A stretch of DNA of 12,157 nucleotides from Archaeoglobaceae archaeon (GCA_015523685.1 WAJW01000121.1:1-12157), one strand, 5' to 3'. Numbered from the stretch's first letter, positions 1 through 7,996 are shown. Numbers and translations: made by a program. The notes: a model not told the origin generated them from the sequence alone.

Positions 1-185
1 TTCAAGAACTCATTGTTGAAGTAGAATATGGTGAAAACGTAAATGAGAAGGAATTACCAGTATTAAAAAAGGCCATAGAAAATGCCTGTAAAGAGAAATT
101 ATTTGTAAAACCAGTAATAAGACTCGTTCCTCCACATACACTACCAAGATTCGAGCACAAGGCCAAACTAATAAAATTCATTTAA
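1..185 (+). CDS. PaaK-like CoA ligase (AMP-forming), C-terminal end only
   Basis: The window opens inside a plus-strand gene; the frame starts at base 3 and runs 60 codons to a TAA at 183-185. The encoded tail matches the tail of the complete PaaK-like ligase encoded at 7996-9330: by hand, about 30 of 60 positions are identical without gaps, including the shared KLFVK stretch and the TLPRFE-x-KAKLI ending. In this adenylate-forming family the ending carries the lysine needed for adenylation. The protein probably activates a carboxylic acid with ATP and CoA in the cytoplasm. Its substrate and N-terminal part are not visible. It is convergent with the gene ending at 229, so it is not in the same operon, but it may serve the same pathway with a different acid. 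Confidence 0.8.
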   Translation, partial: QELIVEVEYGENVNEKELPVLKKAIENACKEKLFVKPVIRLVPPHTLPRFEHKAKLIKFI

Positions 186-194
186 TTAGAGATT

Positions 195-212
195 GTAAAA
201 AGCTAATAAAAT
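195..212 (-). terminator. T-rich tracts ending the minus-strand operon
   Basis: Between the two convergent stop codons (185 and 229) the minus strand reads two T-rich runs, TTTTATT and TTTTT, about 17 to 34 nt past the stop of the dehydrogenase/hydratase gene. U-rich runs are the usual archaeal termination signal. A 7-bp inverted repeat (188-194 with 210-216, 15-nt loop) spans the same place and may matter for the plus-strand gene. Function is inferred from position and composition only. Confidence 0.35.
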
Positions 213-228
213 CTCTTACTTATCTCTC

Positions 229-2202
229 TTAGTTCCCTTTAAAGTTAGGCTTTCTTCTATATGAAAAAGCTTGAATTCCTTCTGCAACATCATTTGTCAG
301 TGACATATCTCCAGAAGCTTCGGATTCTATTAAACATCCAGATTCGAGTAACGCCATGACACCATGAGCTATCACCTTCTTCAGGTACTTCACAGCTACT
401 GGGGGAAGATCAGCCACCTTCTTAGCAAACTCTAAGCTCTTATCCCAGAACTGCTCAGTGGGGTATATTTCGCTTACAATCCCCAAATTCATTGCGGTAG
501 GAGCATCGAGGTTCTTTTTGAGCATTATTACTTCTTTGAGCCTCGAAACGCCCACAATATATCCAAGCCTTTGCGTCCCTCCCCATCCTGGGATGATCCC
601 TAGATTAAGCTCTGGAAGAGCTAAAAAAGCTTTTTCACTCATGACTCTCAGATCACAAGCTAATGCAAGCTCGAATCCCCCTCCAAGAGCTGGCCCGTTT
701 ATTGCAGCTATTACGGGTTTCGAAGATAGCTCAATTTTTCTAAAAACTCTGTGCCCTGTTTGACTGAACTCTGTAACCATATCAGGCCTACCTGAAGCGA
801 ACGCCGTTATATCTGCCCCCGCACAGAAATTTTTGCCAACACCAGTTATCAAGATAACCCTCACATCTTCATCTTCTTCAAACATTTCAACAGCATCTTC
901 GAGCTCCTTCAGAAATGTAACGTTCAGTGAATTGGCTCTTTTCGGTCTGTTTAACTTTATTATTCCAATCCTGTCAATCTTTTCAATCAGTATAAACTCA
1001 TAAAGGCCTTTATCGTATCTGTAGAATCCTTCACCCGTTTTTCTGCCAAGCTTGTTCTCTTCCATCATTTTCTGCAAAATCGGGTTGGCTTTATACCTGT
1101 CCTCTTTGTACCTTTTATACAAATCATTAAGTTTTGCGACAATTTTGTCTATTCCAATTTCGTCAGCCATTCTAAGAAGACCTCTTGGATAGTTGAGTCC
1201 ATGGATAACCGCAATATCTATTTCCTCCGGTGTTGTAACCTTTTTTTCAATCAACCATGCTGCTTCGTTGACTGCTGGAGCTATAAGCCTAAGAAGATCA
1301 AATTTTGCTCCTGGTTTTAGTGGAACTTCGTTCTTCCTGTCACCACTCCAATCGTAGAATCCTTTTCCAGTCTTCTTTCCGTAATTTCCGGCTTTGTAAA
1401 GTCTTTCAAATGGAGGGGCTGGACGGTAGGTTTCACCAAGGGTTTGTCTAAAATATTCAAGCACATGATAACTGATGTCAATACTTCCACCACCCAGAAT
1501 ATCGTGCAACTCGAAAAGACCCATTGGAAGACCCATATTATATTTCACAGCTGAGTCGATCTCTTCAATAGTACCCTCGTCCATTTCTAAGGCCCATGCA
1601 GCTTCATTAGACATGGTAACAAACATTCTATTCACAATGAATCCTGGTACATCTTTCTTAACGTGGATTATAACCCGATCTATCTTTTTTGCAAATTCTT
1701 CAACCGATTTAATTGTCTCCTCACATGTTTTTTCTCCCCAAATTATTTCCAGAAGCTTAAGTGTTTTTGGTGGATTAAAAAAATGCATTCCGATAAATTT
1801 TTCCGCCCTTTTTGTTTTGCCAGCCAACTCTGTAATACTCATAGATGATGTGTTGGTTGCGAAAATTGTGTGTTCTGGACAGTTCTGCTCTATTTCGCTA
1901 AATACTTTCGCTTTTAGATCAAATATCTCTGGGACTGCTTCTATTACTAAGTCAACATTCTTTACAGCTTCTGAAAGTTCAATGGTTGTTTTTATTCTTT
2001 CTAATACTCTATCTACATCTTCCTTAAGGTATCCCCGATCATAACTCTTTTTAAGCCCTTCTTTTATTTTTTTAAAATTCTTTTTAAGCACCTCTTCACT
2101 AATATCCATAAGCCATACATTGAAACCATGCATTGCGACTACTTCTGCAATTGCATGCCCCATTGCACCCGCACCTACTACTGCAACATTCTTTATCTCC
2201 AT
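229..2202 (-). CDS. Bifunctional 3-hydroxyacyl-CoA dehydrogenase / enoyl-CoA hydratase
   Basis: This 657-residue fusion carries out two beta-oxidation steps: hydration of a 2-enoyl-CoA and NAD-dependent oxidation of the 3-hydroxyacyl-CoA. Residues about 4-180 form the NAD-binding Rossmann domain, with GAGAMG near 10-15 and the HFFNP motif with the expected catalytic His near 140. Two dehydrogenase C-terminal helical domains follow to about 396. Residues about 403-657 are a crotonase domain with an FCAGAD segment, the GGGFE glutamate (about 511) and the LPEL glutamate (about 531), so both hydratase acids are present. The order dehydrogenase-then-hydratase is the archaeal one and the reverse of bacterial FadB. 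I chose ATG at 2202, 8 nt after GGGGGTG; an in-frame TTG at 2208 is too close to it. It is the last gene of the cluster. Msed_0399-type crotonyl-CoA hydratase/3-hydroxybutyryl-CoA dehydrogenases share this architecture, so the chain length of the substrate is open. Confidence 0.93.
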   Translation of the reverse strand: MEIKNVAVVGAGAMGHAIAEVVAMHGFNVWLMDISEEVLKKNFKKIKEGLKKSYDRGYLKEDVDRVLERIKTTIELSEAVKNVDLVIEAVPEIFDLKAKVFSEIEQNCPEHTIFATNTSSMSITELAGKTKRAEKFIGMHFFNPPKTLKLLEIIWGEKTCEETIKSVEEFAKKIDRVIIHVKKDVPGFIVNRMFVTMSNEAAWALEMDEGTIEEIDSAVKYNMGLPMGLFELHDILGGGSIDISYHVLEYFRQTLGETYRPAPPFERLYKAGNYGKKTGKGFYDWSGDRKNEVPLKPGAKFDLLRLIAPAVNEAAWLIEKKVTTPEEIDIAVIHGLNYPRGLLRMADEIGIDKIVAKLNDLYKRYKEDRYKANPILQKMMEENKLGRKTGEGFYRYDKGLYEFILIEKIDRIGIIKLNRPKRANSLNVTFLKELEDAVEMFEEDEDVRVILITGVGKNFCAGADITAFASGRPDMVTEFSQTGHRVFRKIELSSKPVIAAINGPALGGGFELALACDLRVMSEKAFLALPELNLGIIPGWGGTQRLGYIVGVSRLKEVIMLKKNLDAPTAMNLGIVSEIYPTEQFWDKSLEFAKKVADLPPVAVKYLKKVIAHGVMALLESGCLIESEASGDMSLTNDVAEGIQAFSYRRKPNFKGN

Positions 2203-2210
2203 AGGCAAAA

Positions 2211-2217
2211 CACCCCC
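2211..2217 (-). promoter_or_regulatory. Ribosome binding site deciding the start at 2202
   Basis: The minus strand reads GGGGGTG, 8 nt before ATG 2202. The alternative TTG at 2208 would leave only 2 nt, so the ATG is preferred. Confidence 0.5.
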
Positions 2218-2242
2218 AAAAGGAAAAGCACTTATTTTAATA

Positions 2243-3028
2243 TCACTTGGGCTTTCTCTTTTTCTCTTTCAAGAATTTTTCTTTATAATATTTAGCTTCC
2301 TTGGAGTTCCAATAGAGTCTTACAGCTACCTCAGACATCCCTTCAAAACCAAATATGTGATCTGTTTCAGCATTCAAAGCAGCTTTTAAAAATCTTATTG
2401 CTGTGGGACTCATTTCTGATATTTCATTGCACCATTTTTGAACTTCGTCATCAAGTTCTAAGAGAGGTACAACCTTGTTAACTAATCCCATTTCTAAAGC
2501 TTCTTGTGCGGTGTAGGTTCTGCATAAAAACCAGATCTCTCTTGCCTTCTTTTCCCCTACAACTCTCGCAAGATATGCTGCTCCAAATCCCGCATCAAAG
2601 CTACCAACTCTTGGACCAGCTTGACCAAATTTGGCTGTATCAGCAGCTATTGAAATATCGCATATGAGATGAAGTATGTGTCCACCTCCAATAGCCCAAC
2701 CGTTAACAGCAGCTATGACAGGCTTACTCACACTTCTTATCATTTGATGTACTTTTTTGTGCCAGTAATTCATTTCTTTATTGTAGCCACTTTCTTGAGA
2801 AGCTTCATCCAGGTCTCCACCAGTGCAAAATGCTTTATCTCCCGCCCCCCTTAAAACCATGGTACGTATATTTTCGTCTAATTCGGCTCGCTCTAATGCT
2901 AGATATAATTCTTTTAGAGTTAAGGTCCTGAATGCGTTGTATTTATGAGGTCTATTTATAATTATCCAAGCACTGTTATCCCTAACTTCATAGATGATGT
3001 CTTGAAACGTTAAGTTATTTTTTTCCAT
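2243..3028 (-). CDS. BadI/MenB-type crotonase (probable cyclic beta-ketoacyl-CoA hydrolase)
   Basis: A 261-residue crotonase-fold enzyme. Remembered sequences of 2-ketocyclohexanecarboxyl-CoA hydrolase (BadI) and dihydroxynaphthoyl-CoA synthase (MenB) share its signature blocks: WIIINRP, NAFR, GAGDKAFCTGGD (61-72), AIGGGH (112-117), FGQAGPRVGSFD (134-145) and EKKAREIWF. Where enoyl-CoA hydratases carry the PEL glutamate this protein has QAG with Gly138, the arrangement of bicarbonate-dependent MenB, and the GSFD serine (143) and a C-terminal tyrosine (239) are retained. It should therefore make or break a C-C bond rather than hydrate. BadI opens the ring of 2-ketocyclohexanecarboxyl-CoA to pimelyl-CoA; MenB runs the forward condensation. 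The carboxylase/ligase context favours a BadI-like role. ATG 3028 is preferred over ATG 3046 because AAGGTG lies 6 nt before it. BamA-type ring hydrolases are longer. Exact substrate unknown. Confidence 0.82.
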   Translation of the reverse strand: MEKNNLTFQDIIYEVRDNSAWIIINRPHKYNAFRTLTLKELYLALERAELDENIRTMVLRGAGDKAFCTGGDLDEASQESGYNKEMNYWHKKVHQMIRSVSKPVIAAVNGWAIGGGHILHLICDISIAADTAKFGQAGPRVGSFDAGFGAAYLARVVGEKKAREIWFLCRTYTAQEALEMGLVNKVVPLLELDDEVQKWCNEISEMSPTAIRFLKAALNAETDHIFGFEGMSEVAVRLYWNSKEAKYYKEKFLKEKKRKPK

Positions 3029-3034
3029 TTTTAA

Positions 3035-3040
3035 CACCTT
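3035..3040 (-). promoter_or_regulatory. Ribosome binding site deciding the start at 3028
   Basis: The minus strand reads AAGGTG, 6 nt before ATG 3028. The upstream in-frame ATG at 3046 has no Shine-Dalgarno match. Confidence 0.5.
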
Positions 3041-3081
3041 ATGCATATTTCATACCATGATTACTTTTAGTTGAAGAAAAT

Positions 3082-3423
3082 TCAATTAGGAACATGGATT
3101 AGAACTACTTTTGCTACTATTCCACTGTCATTCTTTACTGAATGGTTTGTCCCAGGTGGAATCACAATTACATCTCCAGTTTCACCTTCAATTTTTTCAG
3201 ATCCTACTTGGAACGTTGGGTGTCCAGATATCACATAATATATTTCCGTTGAATCCCCATGAGTATGGGTTTCCGTACCACTACCTGGGTACAAGATTCC
3301 TACCACAAACAGAACATCTTTTATCTTAGCTAACTCCCGAAATACTGCATCTCCGAATGCGTGCTTTACCGTAACAGGTTGTACATCTTTCTCCTTTATG
3401 ATGAAATGCTCCTTTTCTGTCAT
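3082..3423 (-). CDS. Small single-domain cupin protein
   Basis: A 113-residue cupin with both family motifs complete. Motif 1 (46-67) carries His53, His55 and Glu60. Motif 2 (83-98) carries Pro89, Gly91, His94 and Asn98. Two His, a Glu and a third His are the usual metal ligands of this beta-barrel, so it probably binds a divalent metal. Its ATG overlaps the stop of the carboxylase alpha-like gene by 4 nt (ATGA), with GAGGGGAG 6 nt upstream, so the two are probably translationally coupled. No signal peptide or membrane segment is seen; it should be cytoplasmic. Small cupins are functionally diverse (isomerases, dioxygenases, sensors, non-catalytic binders) and no specific role can be read from the sequence. 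Its place inside the carboxylase cluster suggests an accessory or downstream catalytic role, which is inference. Confidence 0.88.
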   Translation of the reverse strand: MTEKEHFIIKEKDVQPVTVKHAFGDAVFRELAKIKDVLFVVGILYPGSGTETHTHGDSTEIYYVISGHPTFQVGSEKIEGETGDVIVIPPGTNHSVKNDSGIVAKVVLIHVPN

Positions 3424-5801
3424 TTTTTGCTCCCCTCGAATTCCTTAAATTGATAATTGCTTAAAATGGGCCATCCAGGTGGAACTGCTTCAACTTCAAT
3501 CTGGGTTCCACATCCTGGACAATAGAATTCGCGATAAACCACCCAATTCTTGTCAAATGCAAGTCGACCTGGTTGAACTTCTGCAGGATCACGTTCTCTA
3601 ACTAGTGCGTAATACTTGTAATTCTCATTAGGTTCACAGTATATTGTATCGCATTTGCTACATGCGATCCATATTTCCCCTTTAGAATCTTCGACTATAT
3701 TGAGATATGGTGTGAGTTCCATAATCGTCTTTCCTTCGGAAACTTTTTTTATCCCAGTTTCAATTACGTTGTTTTCAACTACCAGTCTCTTTTCAGCTTC
3801 TAAAAGTTCTTTAAATGCAGGCGAAAATTCTTCTGTCTCTTTTATGAAATCAAGTGCTATTTTAGGTAAATCCCCCCTTTCTCTTTTATCCACCATTGTT
3901 TTAATGTATTCTAATCCAAAAATTCCACGTTCAAGTCTATCTTTCTTTATCTGATTGCGAAGCTGTTCGGTCTTCTCAAAATCAATATTTCCAGATGCAT
4001 CAAAGACCACACCATATTGCCGCTCTGCAACTTCACGGGTTGCTGTCCCATTTTCGATATCTCGTAATATCGCTATTGGGTCCCTTTCCATAGGATCCCC
4101 GATGCCTGCACCTCCACCGCAACTAGTCGATATCCATAAATCTCCAGGTTTTAAGTGTCTCGCTGGTGCGTTAGGTGGCCCTGGTATGTATTCCCCTTTC
4201 AATATTTCCATTACATCTTTTGCACTCTCTGGGAACATTCCTTGGCGTAATTTTTTATAAACATCCGTTCCCAACATCCAATCAAAGTATGACGAAGCAC
4301 CAGGATATCCACCAAACATACCTTGATTTACAGGAATTTTATGCCCTCCTCCAAAATGCATGACTTGAACAATATCAGAACCATGAATCATAGTTATATG
4401 TTCGACTCCAACACCCCCTCTCCATCTTCCAGGACCGCCAGAATCTGGTCGATGTTTTCGAACTACATGAATTATAGGAGCAAGGTTCTCTTCTCCTTCG
4501 GCATCTGATATATATGTCCATGGATTCCACATATTTACACTGCTGTCAATCCCATCCTTTCCAATTCTTCCCCCCCCACCTGAAGCTAATGCACCAGATG
4601 TGAGGATTGATCCAAATTGTCGTCCCCACTGATTAATGCCTCCAATTGGAGTATCGTTCACTATGGTGGCGGGAGCCAGTACTTCTTCTTTTTTACCAGA
4701 AGAGTAAAGAGCTCTTGAGAGTGCATCTAACAAAGCATTGCAAAATACTGAGCTAATGCCTACAGTAGCATAACCAACAGAACAACTAGGATCTGCATTA
4801 AGTCTGGATTTCCACGGTATCTCTCCAAGTTTAATCACACGAGAAAGACCTGTGTTCCATATCCCATCTGGCAAAAGAGTTACTAACATAGTATAGAATA
4901 CAGTTGCTTCAACGGCAGGTAAATATGCATTATCAAAACATCTACCTTGAGGTGAAACCACAGGAGTTGAAACTACAATTTCACCTTCATTTGTTACCTC
5001 CATTTCAACCATGATTACGGCTGGCTTTAATTCTTCGCCAAAAGAATCGGTAAAGGCTTGAGCACGGTAAATTCCGGGTCTAAGCTCTTGAATACGCTTC
5101 CTAGCAAAGTTTTCAGAATCTTCAAGATATTTCATGCTCGCAGCTTTAAAAAAATCCAAACCAACCTCATCTATTAGCTCTTTAATTCTCGTTTTAACCC
5201 GTTCATTTCCAGCGATTCGTGCCCGAATATCAAGCTCCATACCACGTGGGTCCCTTACATTCCTTAATAACATGTTGAGCAAGTCACGGCGCATTTTTCC
5301 TTTTTCTATAAGCTTTATCAACGGAACATGAATTCCATCATGATAAGCTTCTTTTGCAGAAGGACACATTCCTCCGGGCTCAATTGCGCCCACCTCTGGA
5401 GTATGTGAGATGGACGCAACATATCCGATTAGTTCGCCTTTATAGTAAACAGGCGCTACTATACTAAAGTCTGGGACATGCATACCAGCGATATAAGCAT
5501 CGTTATTTATAAACTGGTCACCTTCATATATTCCTATATCTTCTTCATATCTCTGATCTTTCATATATCTGATAGCTCGTGTCACATTCATTATGTGCAT
5601 GAGTATTCCACAAGCAATCGCAACCCCCTCGCCAGATGGATCATAATAGGCAACTTGAACTTCTCCCGCTTCTCGTGTAATAGTGCTACCAGAGAGATAC
5701 CTAGTAACTTCTTTCCCTTCTTCTACTATTGCTTCAAGCCTGTGAGTAAAAATCTCATATTTTACAGGGTCTATTTCTAATTTATTATTAGACATACTCA
5801 T
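3420..5801 (-). CDS. Acetone/acetophenone carboxylase alpha-like (HyuB family) subunit with fused gamma-like zinc domain
   Basis: A 793-residue protein. Residues about 8-590 are a hydantoinase B/oxoprolinase-type domain, with RPDSGGPGRWRGG (451-463) and a CGGGAGIGDP block (561-570). His108, Asp111 and His133 have the +3/+25 spacing I recall for the Mn ligands of acetone carboxylase alpha (His150, Asp153, His175). A charged linker leads to residues about 695-793, which hold Cys714, Cys717, Cys722, Cys761 and Cys764 and resemble the separate gamma subunit (Acetone_carb_G) of acetone carboxylase. This extra domain argues for a ketone carboxylase rather than a hydantoinase or 5-oxoprolinase. The predicted job is ATP-dependent carboxylation of a ketone to a beta-keto acid, with the HyuA-like product. 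The ATG follows AGGAGGTGA by 6 nt; a second ATG at 5795 is less well placed. It lies 17 nt after the HyuA-like gene. The substrate is unknown. Confidence 0.88.
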   Translation of the reverse strand: MSMSNNKLEIDPVKYEIFTHRLEAIVEEGKEVTRYLSGSTITREAGEVQVAYYDPSGEGVAIACGILMHIMNVTRAIRYMKDQRYEEDIGIYEGDQFINNDAYIAGMHVPDFSIVAPVYYKGELIGYVASISHTPEVGAIEPGGMCPSAKEAYHDGIHVPLIKLIEKGKMRRDLLNMLLRNVRDPRGMELDIRARIAGNERVKTRIKELIDEVGLDFFKAASMKYLEDSENFARKRIQELRPGIYRAQAFTDSFGEELKPAVIMVEMEVTNEGEIVVSTPVVSPQGRCFDNAYLPAVEATVFYTMLVTLLPDGIWNTGLSRVIKLGEIPWKSRLNADPSCSVGYATVGISSVFCNALLDALSRALYSSGKKEEVLAPATIVNDTPIGGINQWGRQFGSILTSGALASGGGGRIGKDGIDSSVNMWNPWTYISDAEGEENLAPIIHVVRKHRPDSGGPGRWRGGVGVEHITMIHGSDIVQVMHFGGGHKIPVNQGMFGGYPGASSYFDWMLGTDVYKKLRQGMFPESAKDVMEILKGEYIPGPPNAPARHLKPGDLWISTSCGGGAGIGDPMERDPIAILRDIENGTATREVAERQYGVVFDASGNIDFEKTEQLRNQIKKDRLERGIFGLEYIKTMVDKRERGDLPKIALDFIKETEEFSPAFKELLEAEKRLVVENNVIETGIKKVSEGKTIMELTPYLNIVEDSKGEIWIACSKCDTIYCEPNENYKYYALVRERDPAEVQPGRLAFDKNWVVYREFYCPGCGTQIEVEAVPPGWPILSNYQFKEFEGSKK

Positions 5802-5807
5802 GTTGGC

Positions 5808-5816
5808 TCACCTCCT
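5808..5816 (-). promoter_or_regulatory. Strong Shine-Dalgarno sequence before the alpha-like subunit
   Basis: The minus strand reads AGGAGGTGA, the full complement of the 16S rRNA tail, ending 6 nt before ATG 5801. It is the best match in the window and suggests high translation of the carboxylase alpha-like gene. Confidence 0.6.
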
Positions 5817-5818
5817 GA

Positions 5819-7996
5819 CTACTTATCACTCATAATTAGCATGCCGTAATCATCTACTCTCACTTTCCTATCTAATGGTATCACGATAGTTGTATCTTTA
5901 GCCTCAATAATAGCAGGACCTTCAACAATATTCCCTGCCTTTAGTGCGGATCTTTCATATACTCGGGTATTAATCCATTTTTCGTTAAAATAAACATCTC
6001 TCTCGCTCTTTAAAGCTTTAGATGGATCCCTTTCTCCCTTATCTATTTTAGGAATTCTCGGCTCCCATAATTGTTTTCGTATCTCTAAAGACAGACTCAC
6101 CACCTCTAATCCCCCAGCAGGAAACATTGCATGTTCTCCATATACCTCTAAATATTTTAACTCAAAGGCACGAACCATTTGTTTGAAATCTTCTATAGAA
6201 TTAATCTTTCCACTTTTAAGTGGAACTCGTAATTCCCACAGCTGACCTCCGTACCTTGCTAACATTTCATAGTTCCGATTCATATCTTCTAAGCTGAAAC
6301 CTTCTGCAGAAGCATCATCCTTTGCTCTCTCTTCAAGACGCTCCCAGATACTGTTAATTCTATCAAGTGCCTCTGAGGGAAGTTGAGAAAGGCTTGTCAA
6401 ATTCTCTAACTGGAACTTTCCAGTTACCTCATCATAATCCATTTCCATAAACATGGCCATACAAGAGGCCTCATACCGGTGTAGCAAACCTGCTGTAGAA
6501 GCACCAAAAGCTGAAAAAACTGCTGCTTGAGGGGGAATAATTACAGATCTAAAACCTATTCCTTCAGTATAGCCTGCACAATGAGTTGGTCCAGCCCCTC
6601 CATATGCCACGCAAATAAAACTCGTAGGGTCGTATCCTTTCATATTCATACTGGTTTGGAGTGTAGCATTCATTGTACCGTCAATTATCTTACATATAGA
6701 TTCTGCAGCCTCTGGTACATCTATTTCTAATGGATTGGCGATTTTCTCTTCAATAGCTTTCCAAGCTTTTTTCTTATTAAGCTTCATTTTTCCTCCGAGA
6801 AAATAATTTGGATCTATTCTACCTAATACCACATCTGCATCAGTTACAGTTGGCTCTGTACCTCCTGTATCATAACAGACTGGTCCCGGTTCAGAACCTG
6901 CACTTTGAGGTCCAACTTTCAAAACTCCTGTAGCTGGCTCTATCCAAGCAATACTTCCGCCACCAGAACCGATAGTTACTATCTCACGCATTGGGGTGGC
7001 AATTTCAAAACGTCCAACTATTGGTTCTCTAAGAAGAGGGCTTCCTTCCTTAGGTGAAAAGCATATATCAAAGCTTGTTCCACCAACATCTGTGCCCAAT
7101 GCATTCTCATATCCATATAAGCGCTTGATAAACTCTACACCTATTAAACCACCTACAGGACCAGAATGTAATGTGGTGCCCGGTCGTACGACTTCAGCTC
7201 TTGAAAGTCCACCTGAAGCTTGCAATATCTGTAAGGGATGTTTATACCCTTGATCACTTAATTTGCCTTTTATTTTTTCAAAAAGTTCTCTTAATGCTGC
7301 TCCAATGTATAAATCTACAATAGTACTTATAAATCTCGGATATTCACGAAATACTGGTGTCACCTCATGTGATGTCACTACTGACACATCTGATGCCATC
7401 TCTTGGATGATTTCCTTTACTCGCAATTCGTGGATTGGATTGAGAAAACTCCATAATAGACAAACAGCTATTCCATCAACATTTTCTTTGAGAAGATCAC
7501 GTACGGCGTGTCGAACACTATCTTCATCTAATGGTACCACCACATTCCCTTTACAATCTAATCTCTCAATGACACCCCTGATTAATCTACGTGGAACTAA
7601 GGGTTCGGGTTTGTCGGCTCTTACAATATGCATACCTTCTCGTCTATCCAACCCTGCAGCCCGAAGACGCCCAATTATGGTTCTGTCTTCATGGCCTTTT
7701 GTTGTGATAACTCCAACTTTAGCTCCACCAACGCCACTAACTATAATATTCGTTCCATGTGTTGTTCCATAACCGACTATTTCAGCAGAAGAAAGTACTT
7801 TTTCAAGATTTACCTGACTACTTAAAGCATCTTTTATACTCTCAAAGAAAGAGATCTCCAATCTTCCATAAGTAGTTGAACTTTTACCTGTTAAAAATGT
7901 CCCATCTTCAAAAACTACAATTGCATCTGTGAAAGTTCCACCTGTGTCAGTAAAAATCACACACCTTTTCCCATGAAAATTTGACAAAACAGCCAC
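5819..7996 (-). CDS. Acetone/acetophenone carboxylase beta-like (HyuA family) ATPase subunit
   Basis: A 725-residue HyuA/oxoprolinase-type protein with the acetate-kinase/Hsp70-like ATPase fold. Visible are the phosphate-binding DTGGTFTD (17-24), GTTHGTN (77-83), the second phosphate motif GTDVGGTSFD (301-310), a GSGGGS loop (343-348) and YGGAGPTH (465-472). The length is close to acetone carboxylase beta subunits (around 717 residues). In that family this subunit uses ATP to phosphorylate the ketone enol and bicarbonate so that the partner subunit can join them. It starts with GTG at 7996, which shares one base with the TAG stop of the upstream CoA ligase gene; GGAGG sits 8 nt before it. Only one HyuA-type subunit is encoded here, as in acetone carboxylase, whereas acetophenone carboxylase has two. 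Hydantoinase or oxoprolinase activity is the alternative, made less likely by the gamma-like domain on its partner. Confidence 0.9.
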   Translation of the reverse strand: MAVLSNFHGKRCVIFTDTGGTFTDAIVVFEDGTFLTGKSSTTYGRLEISFFESIKDALSSQVNLEKVLSSAEIVGYGTTHGTNIIVSGVGGAKVGVITTKGHEDRTIIGRLRAAGLDRREGMHIVRADKPEPLVPRRLIRGVIERLDCKGNVVVPLDEDSVRHAVRDLLKENVDGIAVCLLWSFLNPIHELRVKEIIQEMASDVSVVTSHEVTPVFREYPRFISTIVDLYIGAALRELFEKIKGKLSDQGYKHPLQILQASGGLSRAEVVRPGTTLHSGPVGGLIGVEFIKRLYGYENALGTDVGGTSFDICFSPKEGSPLLREPIVGRFEIATPMREIVTIGSGGGSIAWIEPATGVLKVGPQSAGSEPGPVCYDTGGTEPTVTDADVVLGRIDPNYFLGGKMKLNKKKAWKAIEEKIANPLEIDVPEAAESICKIIDGTMNATLQTSMNMKGYDPTSFICVAYGGAGPTHCAGYTEGIGFRSVIIPPQAAVFSAFGASTAGLLHRYEASCMAMFMEMDYDEVTGKFQLENLTSLSQLPSEALDRINSIWERLEERAKDDASAEGFSLEDMNRNYEMLARYGGQLWELRVPLKSGKINSIEDFKQMVRAFELKYLEVYGEHAMFPAGGLEVVSLSLEIRKQLWEPRIPKIDKGERDPSKALKSERDVYFNEKWINTRVYERSALKAGNIVEGPAIIEAKDTTIVIPLDRKVRVDDYGMLIMSDK

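Noticed and set aside
1475..2044. Plus-strand open frame of 189 codons
   Set aside because: It lies wholly opposite the dehydrogenase domain, which has full catalytic motifs; the plus-strand peptide has no recognisable domain and no ribosome site was found.
2243..3028. Menaquinone MenB as the primary role
   Set aside because: No other menaquinone gene is in the window and the neighbours are catabolic, so a BadI-like role is preferred. The sequence alone does not settle it.
7263..7772. Plus-strand open frame of 169 codons
   Set aside because: It is antisense to the HyuA-like gene, whose motifs are continuous across it. The serine/threonine-rich peptide is typical of a reverse-frame shadow.
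3420..7996. Hydantoinase or 5-oxoprolinase reading of the HyuA/HyuB pair
   Set aside because: The core folds are shared, but the gamma-like zinc domain, the CoA ligase overlap and the CoA-dependent neighbours fit a ketone carboxylase better. It is not formally excluded.
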